Program-made: the position numbers and the translations under genes
In this document: piece by piece, positions 1 to 11,000 of the stretch
Numbering within the stretch: the stretch's first letter is position 1
Layout: the number at the start of each line of letters is the position of its first letter
NCBI GenBank assembly: GCA_039105265.1
Contig: JAPFFF010000002.1
Location: forward strand, 3,224,001-3,288,000
DNA length: 64,000 nt
Direction: 5' to 3'
Origin: Tritrichomonas musculus
Lineage: Eukaryota; Parabasalia; Tritrichomonadida; Tritrichomonadidae
Notes under the pieces: generated by a model
The model's input: the letters and a program-made list of their open reading frames with translations, nothing else
Databases searched by the model: none
What the model was told of the DNA's origin: nothing

Positions 1-1512
1 AGTTAAAGATATAGAAAAATGAGAAGATTCAGAAAAAGTTAAAGATTCAGAAAAAGTTGAAGAACCAGTGAAATGTGATGATTCAGAAAAAGTTATAGAT
101 TTGGAAAATTGAGACGTTTCAGAAAAAATTGAAGTCTCAGTAAAGACAGAGGAGAGAGTAAAAATGCTACTGGGAATTGTACAATAATACCACCGTGCTA
201 AAACATCACTATGGACCACCATTGTAGTCGGCATGCTGCATTGGCTGTTACTTTCCACATGCCCGTTCAGCATCAAATTGAGCTCCGAAGACGAATAATC
301 GAAAAAGCAGTTTACCAGAGAAAATTGATAAGAAACCAGAGCGTTTGCCACTTTTATTCGGTCAGTCAATGATGATTTCTGGTTTCCAAAAAAGGCGAAG
401 TTTTGACATACAATTTTGTGATCAACTCCCGATTCAGACGACTGAGGACCATCTGGGTCATTATAAAAGAAAAAGTTCAAATTGACATTATTGATGACAT
501 TAACACTCGAAATGTCAAGATACGCTTTAAAAGGGATTTCCATGACACAGTCGCCGTCATTGCCGATATAATTAACGTATTTAAATTTTTGATTATTTGA
601 GGTTGTTAAAAAAGTGAAGCCAAAACTCTGCTGTCTAGCGTCAGCTGGGTCACTATGAAAATTATTTCGATTATTTGAAAAGTTACAGTTTGTACAACTC
701 ATATATGAAGCGTTAACGTCAAGTGGCAAATAATAAAACTGCGAGTCATTTTTGCATACAACACAATTTTTCTGAATAGTATTGAATAATGAAAATAATC
801 ATCTCAATTTTGAAATAAATAATTATTAATTTTCAATAATAAATTGAAAATTGAATTGTATGCAAAAATGAAAAACAGTTTACATTGCGTGTTTAAAACT
901 TGTGAATGGAATAAACCGACATTAGCATAACCATCTCCATATCTCTTGTAAGTATTGGAAAAAATAGCACCCCCGGTATCTGTAGACTCACAATCTGCAA
1001 ATTCTGAAGTAGTAATATTAAATCCATGTCCTAAATTAAAAATGGCCCCACAAATTGTGAGTGAATTACATCTAGAAAATAAAGTTTGTGTAACAATTAA
1101 ATTACAATAAGGAATATGTATACTGATTGCACCGCCATCTTGCTGATCAATTGAATCTGAACAATTGAAAAAACAGCAATTTATGAAACTAACTGTACTA
1201 TAATAAACTTTACTACCAGCATAAAATTGTGAATCGATTATCGTATCTTTTTGATTAGGCAATAAGTCAGATTTGATTTTAAATATCGAATTTAGAATTT
1301 TGTTACATTTTTACATTTTTATAGAATTTCCAATCATTGCTCTCATATTAAATTTTGTTACATTTTTATAGAATTTCCAATCATTGCTCTCATATTAAAA
1401 TTCATCATTTGTTAAACTTTTTTTTCTTTAAAAATTCGCAATATATGGAAAAGTTTAAACAAAATGTATTTATCATTAGAGATTCTTCTTTTTCTAATTC
1501 GCTAAATTCGAG
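1..1512 (-). pseudogene. Rearranged duplicate of a Pmp-like surface protein gene
   Basis: From the left edge to about 1,293 this matches, almost base for base, the reverse-strand gene at 19,640-20,855. Differences are few, so the duplication looks recent. A 144-bp insertion (737-880) breaks the reading frame. At 'cgaatttag' near 1,290 the match stops; the 5' end of the gene reappears in inverted orientation at about 1,361-1,510, so the promoter-proximal part now reads on the + strand. A unit of about 47 bp at the junction is present twice (about 1,292-1,400). The copy cannot make the protein, but it preserves an older version of the 5' coding sequence: a glutamine codon at 1,439-1,441 where the other copy has a stop. 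The fragment continues left of the window. Confidence 0.85.
737..880. mobile_element. 144-bp MITE inside the Pmp-like duplicate (TA target)
   Basis: Comparison with the uninterrupted copy at 20,400-20,460 shows an exact 144-bp insertion. Its ends are inverted repeats of about 25 bp: AACTG, four variable bases, then TCATTTTTGCATACAA on both strands. The right flank is TA. The left flank fits a TA duplication that has since changed by one base. There is no coding capacity. This pattern fits a Tc1/mariner-group non-autonomous element. Confidence 0.85.
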
Positions 1513-1514
1513 TA

Positions 1515-1641
1515 AAATCTCAGACTTTTTTTTTAATTTTCATTGAATAATTTACATGATCGTCATGACGATAAACAGCATTTTGATTTCTCAAAAGCTG
1601 ATCGGTAGAACACTTTTGCATTCAAAAAAAGTCTGAGTTTT
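1515..1641. mobile_element. Very small inverted-repeat element (127 bp)
   Basis: The ends are inverted repeats (AAA, T or A, then CTCAGACTTTTTTT) flanked on each side by TA. It begins two or three bases beyond the inverted end of the Pmp-like duplicate. It has no reading frame. Size and TA flanks suggest a mariner-group MITE; the match is short, so this is tentative. Confidence 0.55.
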
Positions 1642-2007
1642 TATTAATCAGAATTATTAAGTTATTTAAGATAGGGAACTAGAAGAGAAATAATAAAGTG
1701 ATAAAGTTAATGTATTAATGAGATATTAATATTTGAATTTATCGTAGTTTGTTTTGTTGCAAATTGAAAAAGTAATTGCGAAATGTCTTTGACGGAAAAG
1801 TTGTAAAGTTGAAAAAAGAAATCATAAGAGTAAATTTTGAGTTCATATTAATTATAAATGATCATCTTTTGAGATAATGTGTGATTATGTCTGTTTTGAG
1901 TCTTTAAGTATCGGTTTATTATTTGAATATATATATATATATATACGTTTTGAAATTTGTGAATAAATATTTTATGTCGTCATTATCTATATATAATAAA
2001 AACAAAA
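1642..2007. other. AT-rich spacer, no gene seen
   Basis: About 365 bases without a supported gene. It has a short TA microsatellite at about 1,929-1,945. Confidence 0.6.
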
Positions 2008-2015
2008 CCCCTTAG

Positions 2016-3795
2016 CAGGGATGTGTATCGATCCTCTCCGGTAGCGGTTATTTTCCCGGTAAAATATCGATATTACCGGCTCTAACCGCCGGTAAAGGTA
2101 TTTATCGATAAAAAACCGAAGTATCGATACAAAAGTGGATAATTTATATCGAATGTCAGGTTTTTTGTCGGTATTTTTTTAACAAAAAATGTATCGGATT
2201 CATTTAAAGATGATTAAAGAAATTTATAAGGTTCTAATGAATATTGTTAATTCTCTTTAATTACATATTTTACAACAAATAATCATCATAATAATTGAAT
2301 AATCAATGGTTTCTGAAATATCGTAAATTTAATCATCTATATGCCAATTTCTATTTGTAGATAAATATAACATTCCAGAACTATCGAATCAACTATTAAT
2401 ATGATAAAGTACATAAATTTTATTGTTTTTAATGATAATAATGATATCGAAAATTTGGATTGTTTAAAGAAAATGAATATGACGAGATTTCTGAAGAAGA
2501 AAGACAATAATATACTTTTTATAGGCTAGTAATTATATTTATAATTACAATATTTATTTAAAATTAAATAATCAAATGTTTTAATATTTTTAAAAAGTAT
2601 GGAAACTCTTTTTCAATTCAATTTTATTTTATGCAAAAAAAGCTCGAATATTGATCATTTTTTATTAAAAATTAGTCCATCGTCATGTATATAATATTTG
2701 TAGAATAATTATAAAATTAAAAAAATATAATTTTAGTTTTATTACCGAAAAACAAGAAAAAAATGAAATCCAAAAATTGGCAATTTTTGATCAACGGAAA
2801 AAAACTCATCAAAGTTTAATACATGTCTAATATTGTTTTATCATATTATTAACATATTTAAAAATAGCATGAAAGTGCTTAATTCAAATCTCATAAAATG
2901 CATAATGAGAAAAAAATGTTTTTTAAAGAAAAAATCAATTTAAAGATGAATGAGTCGACAAAAGTTTTTAGTTATTTTATATGTTCTTCATTTTTTTATT
3001 TATTAGAAAATAAAATAAAAAAAAGGCCATGTTTTTCGAGTGGATTTGGAGATCTTATATGATGTTATCAATTTTTTGTATAGTTCATATCATTGATGAT
3101 ATGAATTTTATTATTGACCAATAAAGATGAAAATTTTTTGACCAAAAAGGTTAATTTATTTTTTTTATAGTATTTCTTCCAAAGACACAAATAAACTCAA
3201 CAAAATAACTAAATAAGAGTAGTTTACAAAACAATTCTTAGTTATATCCCAGCGCATCGTGTAAAAGTAAACCATGCAAAGATAATTATTTTAGAATGTC
3301 TTTTCCTAAAGCTCAAACAAATTCAAAAAACTCACTAAATAAGATTGTTTTACAAAATAATTCTTTTATTAATTCCAGTATGTTTTATTTTCCTTATAAA
3401 CAAATCAATTATCGATAGTTTTTTCATCTGCCAACTATGTGCTGGAATTTGTACGATAGTTATTTTGTAAATCGCTTTTATTTAGTAAATTTGGCGAATT
3501 TGCTTGAGTTTTAGGGAAAAATATTAAAAATGAATAATCTTTGACGAGTGGATAGAAGTTTCCATACCTTTTATTTTTATTCATTATTTATTAATAAAAT
3601 GTATATATTAAAATACCGTATCGATACTGATAAAAAGTATTATAAAGTACTTTTTTAATAACCGCTGATACTCTAAAAATACCGAAGCACTTTTGTATCG
3701 ATACTTAAAAATACCGAGCAAAAAAGTATCGTTATTTACCGAATACCGATACTTCTTCGGTAACCGGTATTTAGTCGTATCGATAAACAACGCTG
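2016..3795. mobile_element. Non-autonomous hAT-type transposon, 1.78 kb
   Basis: The element is flanked by a perfect 8-bp direct repeat, CCCCTTAG (2,008-2,015 and 3,796-3,803). Its ends are inverted: CAGGGATGTGTATCGAT on the left, CAGCGTTGTTTATCGAT on the right read inward. An 8-bp target duplication and ends of the form CAGNG are diagnostic of the hAT superfamily. Both termini are crowded with short GTATCGATA, CCGGTA and TACCGG motifs in both orientations, the usual look of subterminal transposase-binding repeats. The interior is AT-rich and holds no long reading frame, so a transposase from elsewhere would be needed. The perfect target duplication suggests a fairly recent insertion. A related single end lies at 45,039. 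Confidence 0.9.
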
Positions 3796-3805
3796 CCCCT
3801 TAGTT

Positions 3806-4468
3806 TAGACCTTTCGACCGTGTGCCGTTTTTATGGTGTTCCGTTGTCAAACCGTAGTTTACACAGAACGGTTTAAAAGAAAAAAAAACCATTACCGTAT
3901 TTATTTGGTTGGATTTTTTTTAAAAAAAAATATGAAATTAGAAATTCGAACTTTGTACCCTATATTAAATAACAATTGAACTATTAAAAACGCAAACGTA
4001 AAAATTAAATTTATATATATAAAGTTAAGAAGAGATTCTTCAACTTTCATGTATTTTTTACTTCTTCTGTTGAATCTATTTCAAAAATACAAAAATTCAT
4101 CATAAAATAAATAATACCGCTAATTAAGAGCCGTTTCTAGAAGACTTAAAAAAATATATTTTTTATCTAAAAAAAAAAAAAAAAAGCTAATGTGATAATC
4201 GAACATTAAAACCTATTCAATTAAAAATGAATACAACTAATTCTATTATGTTAGATTTTTTTTTTTTCAAAAAAAAATTTAGTTATATTTAAATGTTAAC
4301 AAAAAGTTTAATAAGATTGAATATATTGATAACCATTTAATCAAACAAAAAGTTTTGCCGTGCGGATAATTCCGTTTTTTGTCTTCAGTGTACCGTTTTA
4401 CTTTTTTTCAAATAAACTATTCAAAAAACAGTGAAGTTACCGTAATTTATATAACCGCCGAAGGTCTA
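3806..4468. mobile_element. Small element with 9-bp target duplication (MULE-type)
   Basis: The 9-bp direct repeat CCCTTAGTT lies at 3,797-3,805 and 4,469-4,477. The element begins TAGACCTTTCGACCG and ends with the inverted form (TAGACCTTCGGCGG read inward). Target duplications of 9 bp are typical of Mutator-like elements, so a MULE-derived MITE is the best guess. No reading frame is present. Its left target duplication overlaps the right target duplication of the hAT element, so the two elements share one insertion site. Confidence 0.75.
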
Positions 4469-4620
4469 CCCTTAGTTTAAAAAAACGTTAATAAAACGCT
4501 CAATTTTGATCATAAATATGTATGCAGTTTTTATATTTTAGAATATTAATTAATGTATTTATTTTGTCTATATTCATATTTGAAGATATTGTTAATATAT
4601 AAAGATATTCGTTAAATATA

Positions 4621-5210
4621 GGGTGGTGAAAAAGTTCGTGACTTTTTTATAACTCATCTTATTGAATGATTTTTTAGAAAATAAATATCAAAGCATGCAA
4701 TATAATCGATATACTAATTATATATAAAATATTAATAAAAATTATTTAATACATAAAAAGTTATTTAATTTTTAAAAATTATGAATCTAATTTTTTTCAG
4801 AATTTTTGGAGATATTAAAAAAAAATTCATAAATTGATATATAAGCCTCAATAAAAAAAATTATTTATTAAAATTAATTAAATAATGTGTAATAAATATA
4901 AATCAGTTTGCTCCATGATTAATATAATTTGTTATATATCTTTTTAATTAATTTTAAAAATTATAGCGTAAAAATCAGTTTTTTGTGAAGTGATTAAATA
5001 TGAAAATAATTCAATTAAAAATCAATATTTATTTAAATCGATATTATATTATGTCGCATAAGATCCATTATTCTCTATTACTTTTTTGAGCTTTTCAATC
5101 CACCTATCAAATACAGAAATCCATATTGATTTATCAATTTTTTCAATGATTTCAATTACTGCTTTAATTAGATCGGATCGTGCAGCAGCATATGCAACGA
5201 TTTGATAAAT
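4621..5210 (-). mobile_element. Remnant of a mariner-type transposon, 3' part
   Basis: At 4,621, directly after a TA, lies GGGTGGTGAAAAAGTTCGTG, which reads like a mariner terminal repeat. Between about 5,053 and 5,205 the reverse strand encodes about 50 residues ending RWIEKLKKVIENNGSYAT and a stop. That resembles the C-terminal tail of mariner-family transposases (a W/RW-L-KVI-NGSY pattern). The catalytic core and the other terminal repeat were not found, so this is a truncated fossil of a plain DNA transposon. About 430 bp of AT-rich DNA separates the tail from the presumed terminal repeat. Confidence 0.55.
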
Positions 5211-6623
5211 AAAAATTTATTGGATAATCAATAACTTCATATATTTTATTATATTAAAATTAGAAAAACTTCCAACGCTACAATTTTTTAAAAAAGTTGT
5301 TTTAAGTTTAGATAAAAATTGAATGGATACTTGTCCAGAAACCTCTCAATTTTGCAAAATTATTTTGCTTATATCTCGACTTCTGGGCAAAAATAAAAAA
5401 TAAAAAATACTAATATAATCTCGTAATAAGTTGCTGTTTATTATATATTATTTTAACAAAAATCTAAGAGTTTCCTACGTTCTTTAAAATATACTACAGC
5501 AAAATTTTATCGTAATGACAATAATTTCATTACAATAATGAAAAAAGATAAAAAAAATATAACCATTTGTTGTAGAAAATTTAAATAAATGATAAATAAT
5601 ATAGATATACAATTTTTGAAAAGTAATAATTGAATTCATGGGTGGGCTAACTACAATTTTTGCTACTTTTGATAAAATTAAATAGATATTTATTTATAGT
5701 AAATAAATTAATTAATAAATTATTTTTGATTCTAAAAGATAAATGATATAATTACATTTTTTTATATATAAATTTATATAAAATATATTCAATTATAAAA
5801 ATATTTGAAAAGTTTATAAAATTTTATTTTTAACAATTGAATTAGAATTCTTAAATTGAATAGAAATTGAATGAAAAAAAATTGATTTCGCATTTTCGAC
5901 TTTTAATTATGGCGGGACAATTTTATCTTTTTTATAATATAATATATATATATATTATTCCATATTTATTAATTAATAATATATTAGGAATTTTGAGAAA
6001 TCCAAACTATTGTATTTTCAATAATCTTTCATTATTTTGAGAATAAAAATCACTTTTTGTGTATATTTAATTATTGATAAATTTATCCTATTTAAATATT
6101 TATATATATTTATTTTAATTAAAATAATAAAATTCTTATTATTAAAGTTTAAATATTTATATAATAAAATAATAAATATAAAATATAATATTATTTTTAA
6201 TATTTATTTCATAAGATATAATAATATTTTCATATCTTATTCAATTTTTTTCTTCTCAAATCCGAAAATAATCAAAATAATCTTAACAATTTTGTTTAAA
6301 ACCGTAACGAAAATCTCTCAATTTTGTATACTGCATACTGATCTAAAAAGCGCTGTATATTAATTTATATTTAATATCTTATTAAATAAAATATTTAATA
6401 TATCAATTTTAAATTGAGAGAAACACCAAATTTTAAAAATTATGTTTAAAGAACGAAGAATAAAAAAAGTTGATATTATTTAAAAATATAATATTATATT
6501 AATTAATAATTATATTATATTCAACATTTTCGGATTTAACTTTTTTAAAATTGCACGATGTAACTTTTAAAATGTTTCTATTTATTTTACAATTCAAAAG
6601 TCTGGTACATAAAAAAGGTCAAA
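5211..6623. other. Very AT-rich spacer, no gene supported
   Basis: About 1.4 kb of AT-rich DNA. A 108-codon open frame at 6,037-6,363 is almost wholly Ile/Lys/Phe/Tyr/Asn and looks like chance in AT-rich sequence. No RNA gene or clear repeat was seen. Confidence 0.6.
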
Positions 6624-6625
6624 TA

Positions 6626-7756
6626 CCGTACCTTGAAAAACCTAATATTGCTCTCAAATAACTTCATACTAGATTTGAATGAAATTGAATGACCTTTATA
6701 ACAAAGAAAATTAAGCATATCTCCAAAAATTTAAAAGAAATAATACATTATCTTTATCTAAAAAATATTATTATTAATTTTTTGATGATCTAGTAACAAT
6801 ATATTTTCGATTTAGGCAACTTGCAATATTATCAGATCTATTTGCTATAAAAATTAAGTTTCTCGTAATGTAGTTTAACGAAAACTATTATGATTTACTT
6901 TTATTTGCTTTTTGACTGCTTCTCTTCTTTTGGTATTTTCAATGATATTATTGTTTTTTTTTTTTTTTTTTTTATGAAAGAGGTATTAAAATTACCAAAA
7001 TTTGAATAAAATCCAAAATTAAAACGATTTTTTCATAATTTTTTAATATAAACCAATTTCTTATTAAAAATTTTTAATCAATCAAATTGTACATTTTAAA
7101 AAGGCATTTCTTGTGAATCTAATAGGACTCATTAGACTTGGAAAATTTGAAAGAACATTTCCTTTAGATATTTCTTTTCTTTTTAAATTATTAAAAGAAC
7201 TTGGATGGATTTTTGGAATCTGATTTACATTATTATAATGAATTTTGTAATTTTTCTCATAAATTTTTAATCTATTTTCGTCTATCTGAGGTTCAAACCA
7301 TATTCGTCTATTTGTTTCTTAAATATAATAGTGTCAACATCTCCAATGTAAGGTATATTTCCTCCTGATTCGCTATGAGGAAGCCAACGATTTCCTGAGA
7401 GAGTTGCACAAATGGCAGTTGAAATAGATTGAGGTGTGAGACCAAAAGTATTTTCAATATATTCTTGTTTCAGTCCTTACCTTTTCATTTCACATATCTG
7501 GATTTGTTCTCTGGAAAAAGTAGTTTTTTCTTCATCTGTCCAATTAAATTGATTCATATAATAAAAATGAAAATCAACGTATATTTTTTTACTTCATTTG
7601 TTAAAATTAAAAATTTTCAATGAATAAACTTCACAGTAGTTTCTCAAAAATTCTTTACAATTGAAATATTTGTATTAAACTATAATAAATTTCAATAATT
7701 GAATGGATTTAGTATGAAGTTATATTGAGAGTAGTATGAGGTTTTTAAATATACGG
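6626..7756 (-). mobile_element. Degraded TA-target transposon with transposase remnant
   Basis: Imperfect inverted repeats of about 55-60 bp bound the element. They begin CCGTACCTTGAAAAACCT on the left and CCGTATATTTAAAAACCT on the right, sharing AACTTCATACTA further in. Both ends are flanked by TA (6,624-6,625 and 7,757-7,758). On the reverse strand, about 7,450 to 7,090, coding remnants in two frames read like a helix-turn-helix (NTFGLTPQSISTAI) then a GG-I-IGD segment. The layout resembles the N-terminal part of the pogo-like transposase at 47,496-48,116. The catalytic half is missing. TA duplication and this remnant place it in the Tc1/mariner-pogo group. A poly(T) run (6,954-6,973) lies inside. 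Confidence 0.65.
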
Positions 7757-8013
7757 TAAAGGCAAACGGTTGATGAAAAAGTGCAAATAATCCAGGTAAA
7801 TAAATAAAAGAGGTATTCAAAAAAAAAATTGTATGAGTTCATTGAAATTAAAAATAAATTCTTTGAAAATTTTACATAGTTTTCAATAAGCTAATTCAAA
7901 ATTTTCAGGTGAAAGATAGTTCAACTTACTGTTTTTTTTTAATGGTGAAAAATTCACCAAAATGCAAAAGTGCATATTATCCAGAAGCTATCAAAAAAAC
8001 TCTCGGGTTAAAT

Positions 8014-8023
8014 TCACTTCATA
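8014..8023 (+). promoter_or_regulatory. Tandem initiator-like motifs (TCACT, TCATA)
   Basis: TCACT (8,014-8,018) and TCATA (8,019-8,023) both fit the trichomonad initiator consensus TCA-pyrimidine-A/T. They lie within 10 bases of the ATG at 8,024, as expected for the very short 5' leaders of trichomonad mRNAs. This supports the chosen start. Confidence 0.45.
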
Positions 8024-11000
8024 ATGTATGTTTCTGGTGATAATAGCAATTCTCAACTAGATAACACAACAAGTGATCAAACTATTACACCTCCTCGCAA
8101 ATCAAATCTTGATATTTCATCCCTTTTATCATTTTCTACTGCTCACAATCATTCAGTTTGGGTTGATACAAACTTTAATGCACATTCATCATATAATTAT
8201 CAAATAGATGTAAAAAACAACGACAATCAACCGTGCAAGTTTGTATCAGCTGTATGCGCAAATAATTATACGCTTTATCTCGTTAAATACCCAGGCCAAA
8301 ATGACAAATTCCAACTTTTATATGAACAAAACTATAGAATTTATCATTTCCTTAATATTGGTGATCGAAATCCTATAGCTCTATATGGAGGATATCATAA
8401 TTCAGCAGCAATTGACTCCGAAGGTGCAATTTTATTATTCACAAGGTACGATACAGCATTAATCAAACCCGTTTTTCTCCCAAATAATGACAAAGCGATA
8501 AGTATTGCATGCTGTGAATCATTTTACATTGCACTTGGCTCAGGTGGCAAAGCTTACATATGTAATATAAATAATAATTCAAACCCAACATTTACACTAA
8601 TTGACAAACTTGCAAATAAAAGGTTCACTAGTATTTCAGGAACAAATAAACATTGTTTTCTTGTGTCTAATGATGGAAAAGTTTATGGTCATGGCATTAA
8701 TGAATGCAAATGTCTTGGAGTTGAAGCTAATAGTTTAGAATTTGGCCTTATTGATTCATTAAGTAATTTCAGTATTAAGGCAGCATTTGCAGGCTATAAT
8801 CATTCATTTTTCATTACATCAGATGGCGACAGTTATGCTTGCGGATATAACGATCAATCACAAACCTTAATTAACCAAGGACCTAATCATAATAATATTT
8901 GCCCACCTGTATTACAAAACATTCAAGAGGGCAAAGCAACTTTCTATGTTCTCGGATATAATACTACAGTATTGTTCATTGTTTCTAACGTTCCACAAAA
9001 TATGCCAAATAAAAATATTGAACGTTTTATAAACGAAGATGAAATGAAAAAATTAATTGAAGATGAGTATGAATATGAATTTGAAGAAGAAGAAGAATTA
9101 AATATTGAAGAAAGGAAAGAAAAAGTCGTTGAAGAAGTTTTTGAAAAACCATTTATCACTGAAGAAGAGATAAAAGATGTTCCTGAGGAAGAATTATTAG
9201 TAACTCCCGAAATTTTAGAAAGTGCAGTTCCAAAAATTTCGTATGAAAATATCCTTCCAACAATGAAGTTGCATTTTGATAAACCTGCAGATGATATTGA
9301 TTATGACAAACTTAAAGAGCTTCTTGGCGATGATGTGGTGATTCTTGATTATGAACGTGGTTCTACAATTCTTATAATTATGCTCCTTTCAATTGATGAC
9401 TTTGGCCCCAAGCTCAATGAAAAATATGAAAAGTATGCCGAAGAACTTAAAGAAAAGGTTGAATCACCATTAGGCCAAGAAATTGTTGGTAATTTTGTTG
9501 GAGAAGTAGATATTCAAATTCCAACTGATGAAGATACCAAGAAACAATTTAATTTCCTTCAAACATCTGAAGTTAATAATGAAGATATAGAAGATATCAG
9601 AAAAGAAGTTTTATCTAAAATTAAAAAAGAAAAATCTAAGTTTAATTGGGAATATGTATTTTCACAGGAAGAATATTATAATAAGATGGAAGAACAAGTT
9701 AGAAATGATATAAAGAAGAATCCATATGAAATGATCATTTGTGGCCAATCTCTTTTGGCCAATAAATACATGAAAGACCTAGAAAAAATTAAAGGAATGC
9801 ATCCAGAAAATAAATGGAAAGATAGATTTTTATATCACGGTACAGCCTTAATTAATCATCCAAAAATACTTGATAAACATTTTAAAGATCAAAATAGTGC
9901 TGATGTTAAAAAAACAGATGCTGGGTATTATGGAATAGGAATTTATGGCACAAATAATTTGTATTACGCATCATATTATGCAAATAAATTAGCTTTTTTG
10001 AAACCAGATGACAAAACATATGTTATTTGCTGTAGAGCTATATACAATAACGACAAAGTAAGAGATGTGAAAGATATCAAGTCATACTATGGAAAACCAA
10101 TTGATCAAGATATTCAAAAAAGCTATGGAATTAATCGTGCACTTGTCGGTAGTTCTGCTAAATTTCTACCAATTTCTAAGGATCAATCAAGACAAGATCC
10201 AGTCTCCGCAAGAGAATATGTTTTTGCTGATAAAACCCAGATCGTTCCATTTTCTTCATTTACTGTTATGCGTAAAGAATATTACTTCATTTGGAAAGAT
10301 GAAGACATCAAAAGCGATGATAACCAAAATACCCTAAAAGAACTAAAAAAGCGATTAGAATTAAACGTATACTCCGTAGAAAATAACAAGGATGCTCTGG
10401 AAATTATAAAAAATAAGAAATTTGCTACACCTAAACTTGTTACTAACGGTGGAAAAGAAATAGAAGGAAAAACTTTAATAGAGGAAGCTAGAAAAATTAG
10501 ACCAAATATCATCTGTTTGGTATATTGTAGTGATACTAATCATATGAGGTGGATATCAGCAATGGAAAATGTGCTTTATACAGATGATCCAAATGATCTT
10601 GTACTTTTTGGACAGCTTGAAATGAAATATGAACGTATTATAAATTTCATGAAACAACTTCAGGACAAATTTGAAAAAAAAACAGGATGCAAATTTAATA
10701 TTAACAAAGAAAAACTATCAAATAACTATCAGCATGAAAAAATTCGAGCTTATAAAAACAAATCAAACAATGTACAACAAAAAGATAAGCTAAACATGTC
10801 GAGATTGAAAAAAGAAGACTTCGAAAGTGAATCTATGCAATCCACAACCTCATCTAAGCAAGCCACAACATCTAAGAAATCAGAAAAGTCTACTCGTCTT
10901 CCTCTGGAAATTATCAAACAATTGCCTAAAGCGGAATTGCACTGTCATTTAGATGGCTATATTCGCCCACAAACTGTTATTGACCTAGCAAAAGAGCAAC

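Noticed and set aside
403-600. 65-codon frame, repeated at 20,106-20,303
   Set aside because: Antisense to the Pmp-like coding region in both copies; conserved only because the gene was duplicated.
6037-6363. 108-codon + strand frame
   Set aside because: Almost only Ile, Lys, Phe, Tyr and Asn in a region of extreme AT content; no domain and no flanking signals.
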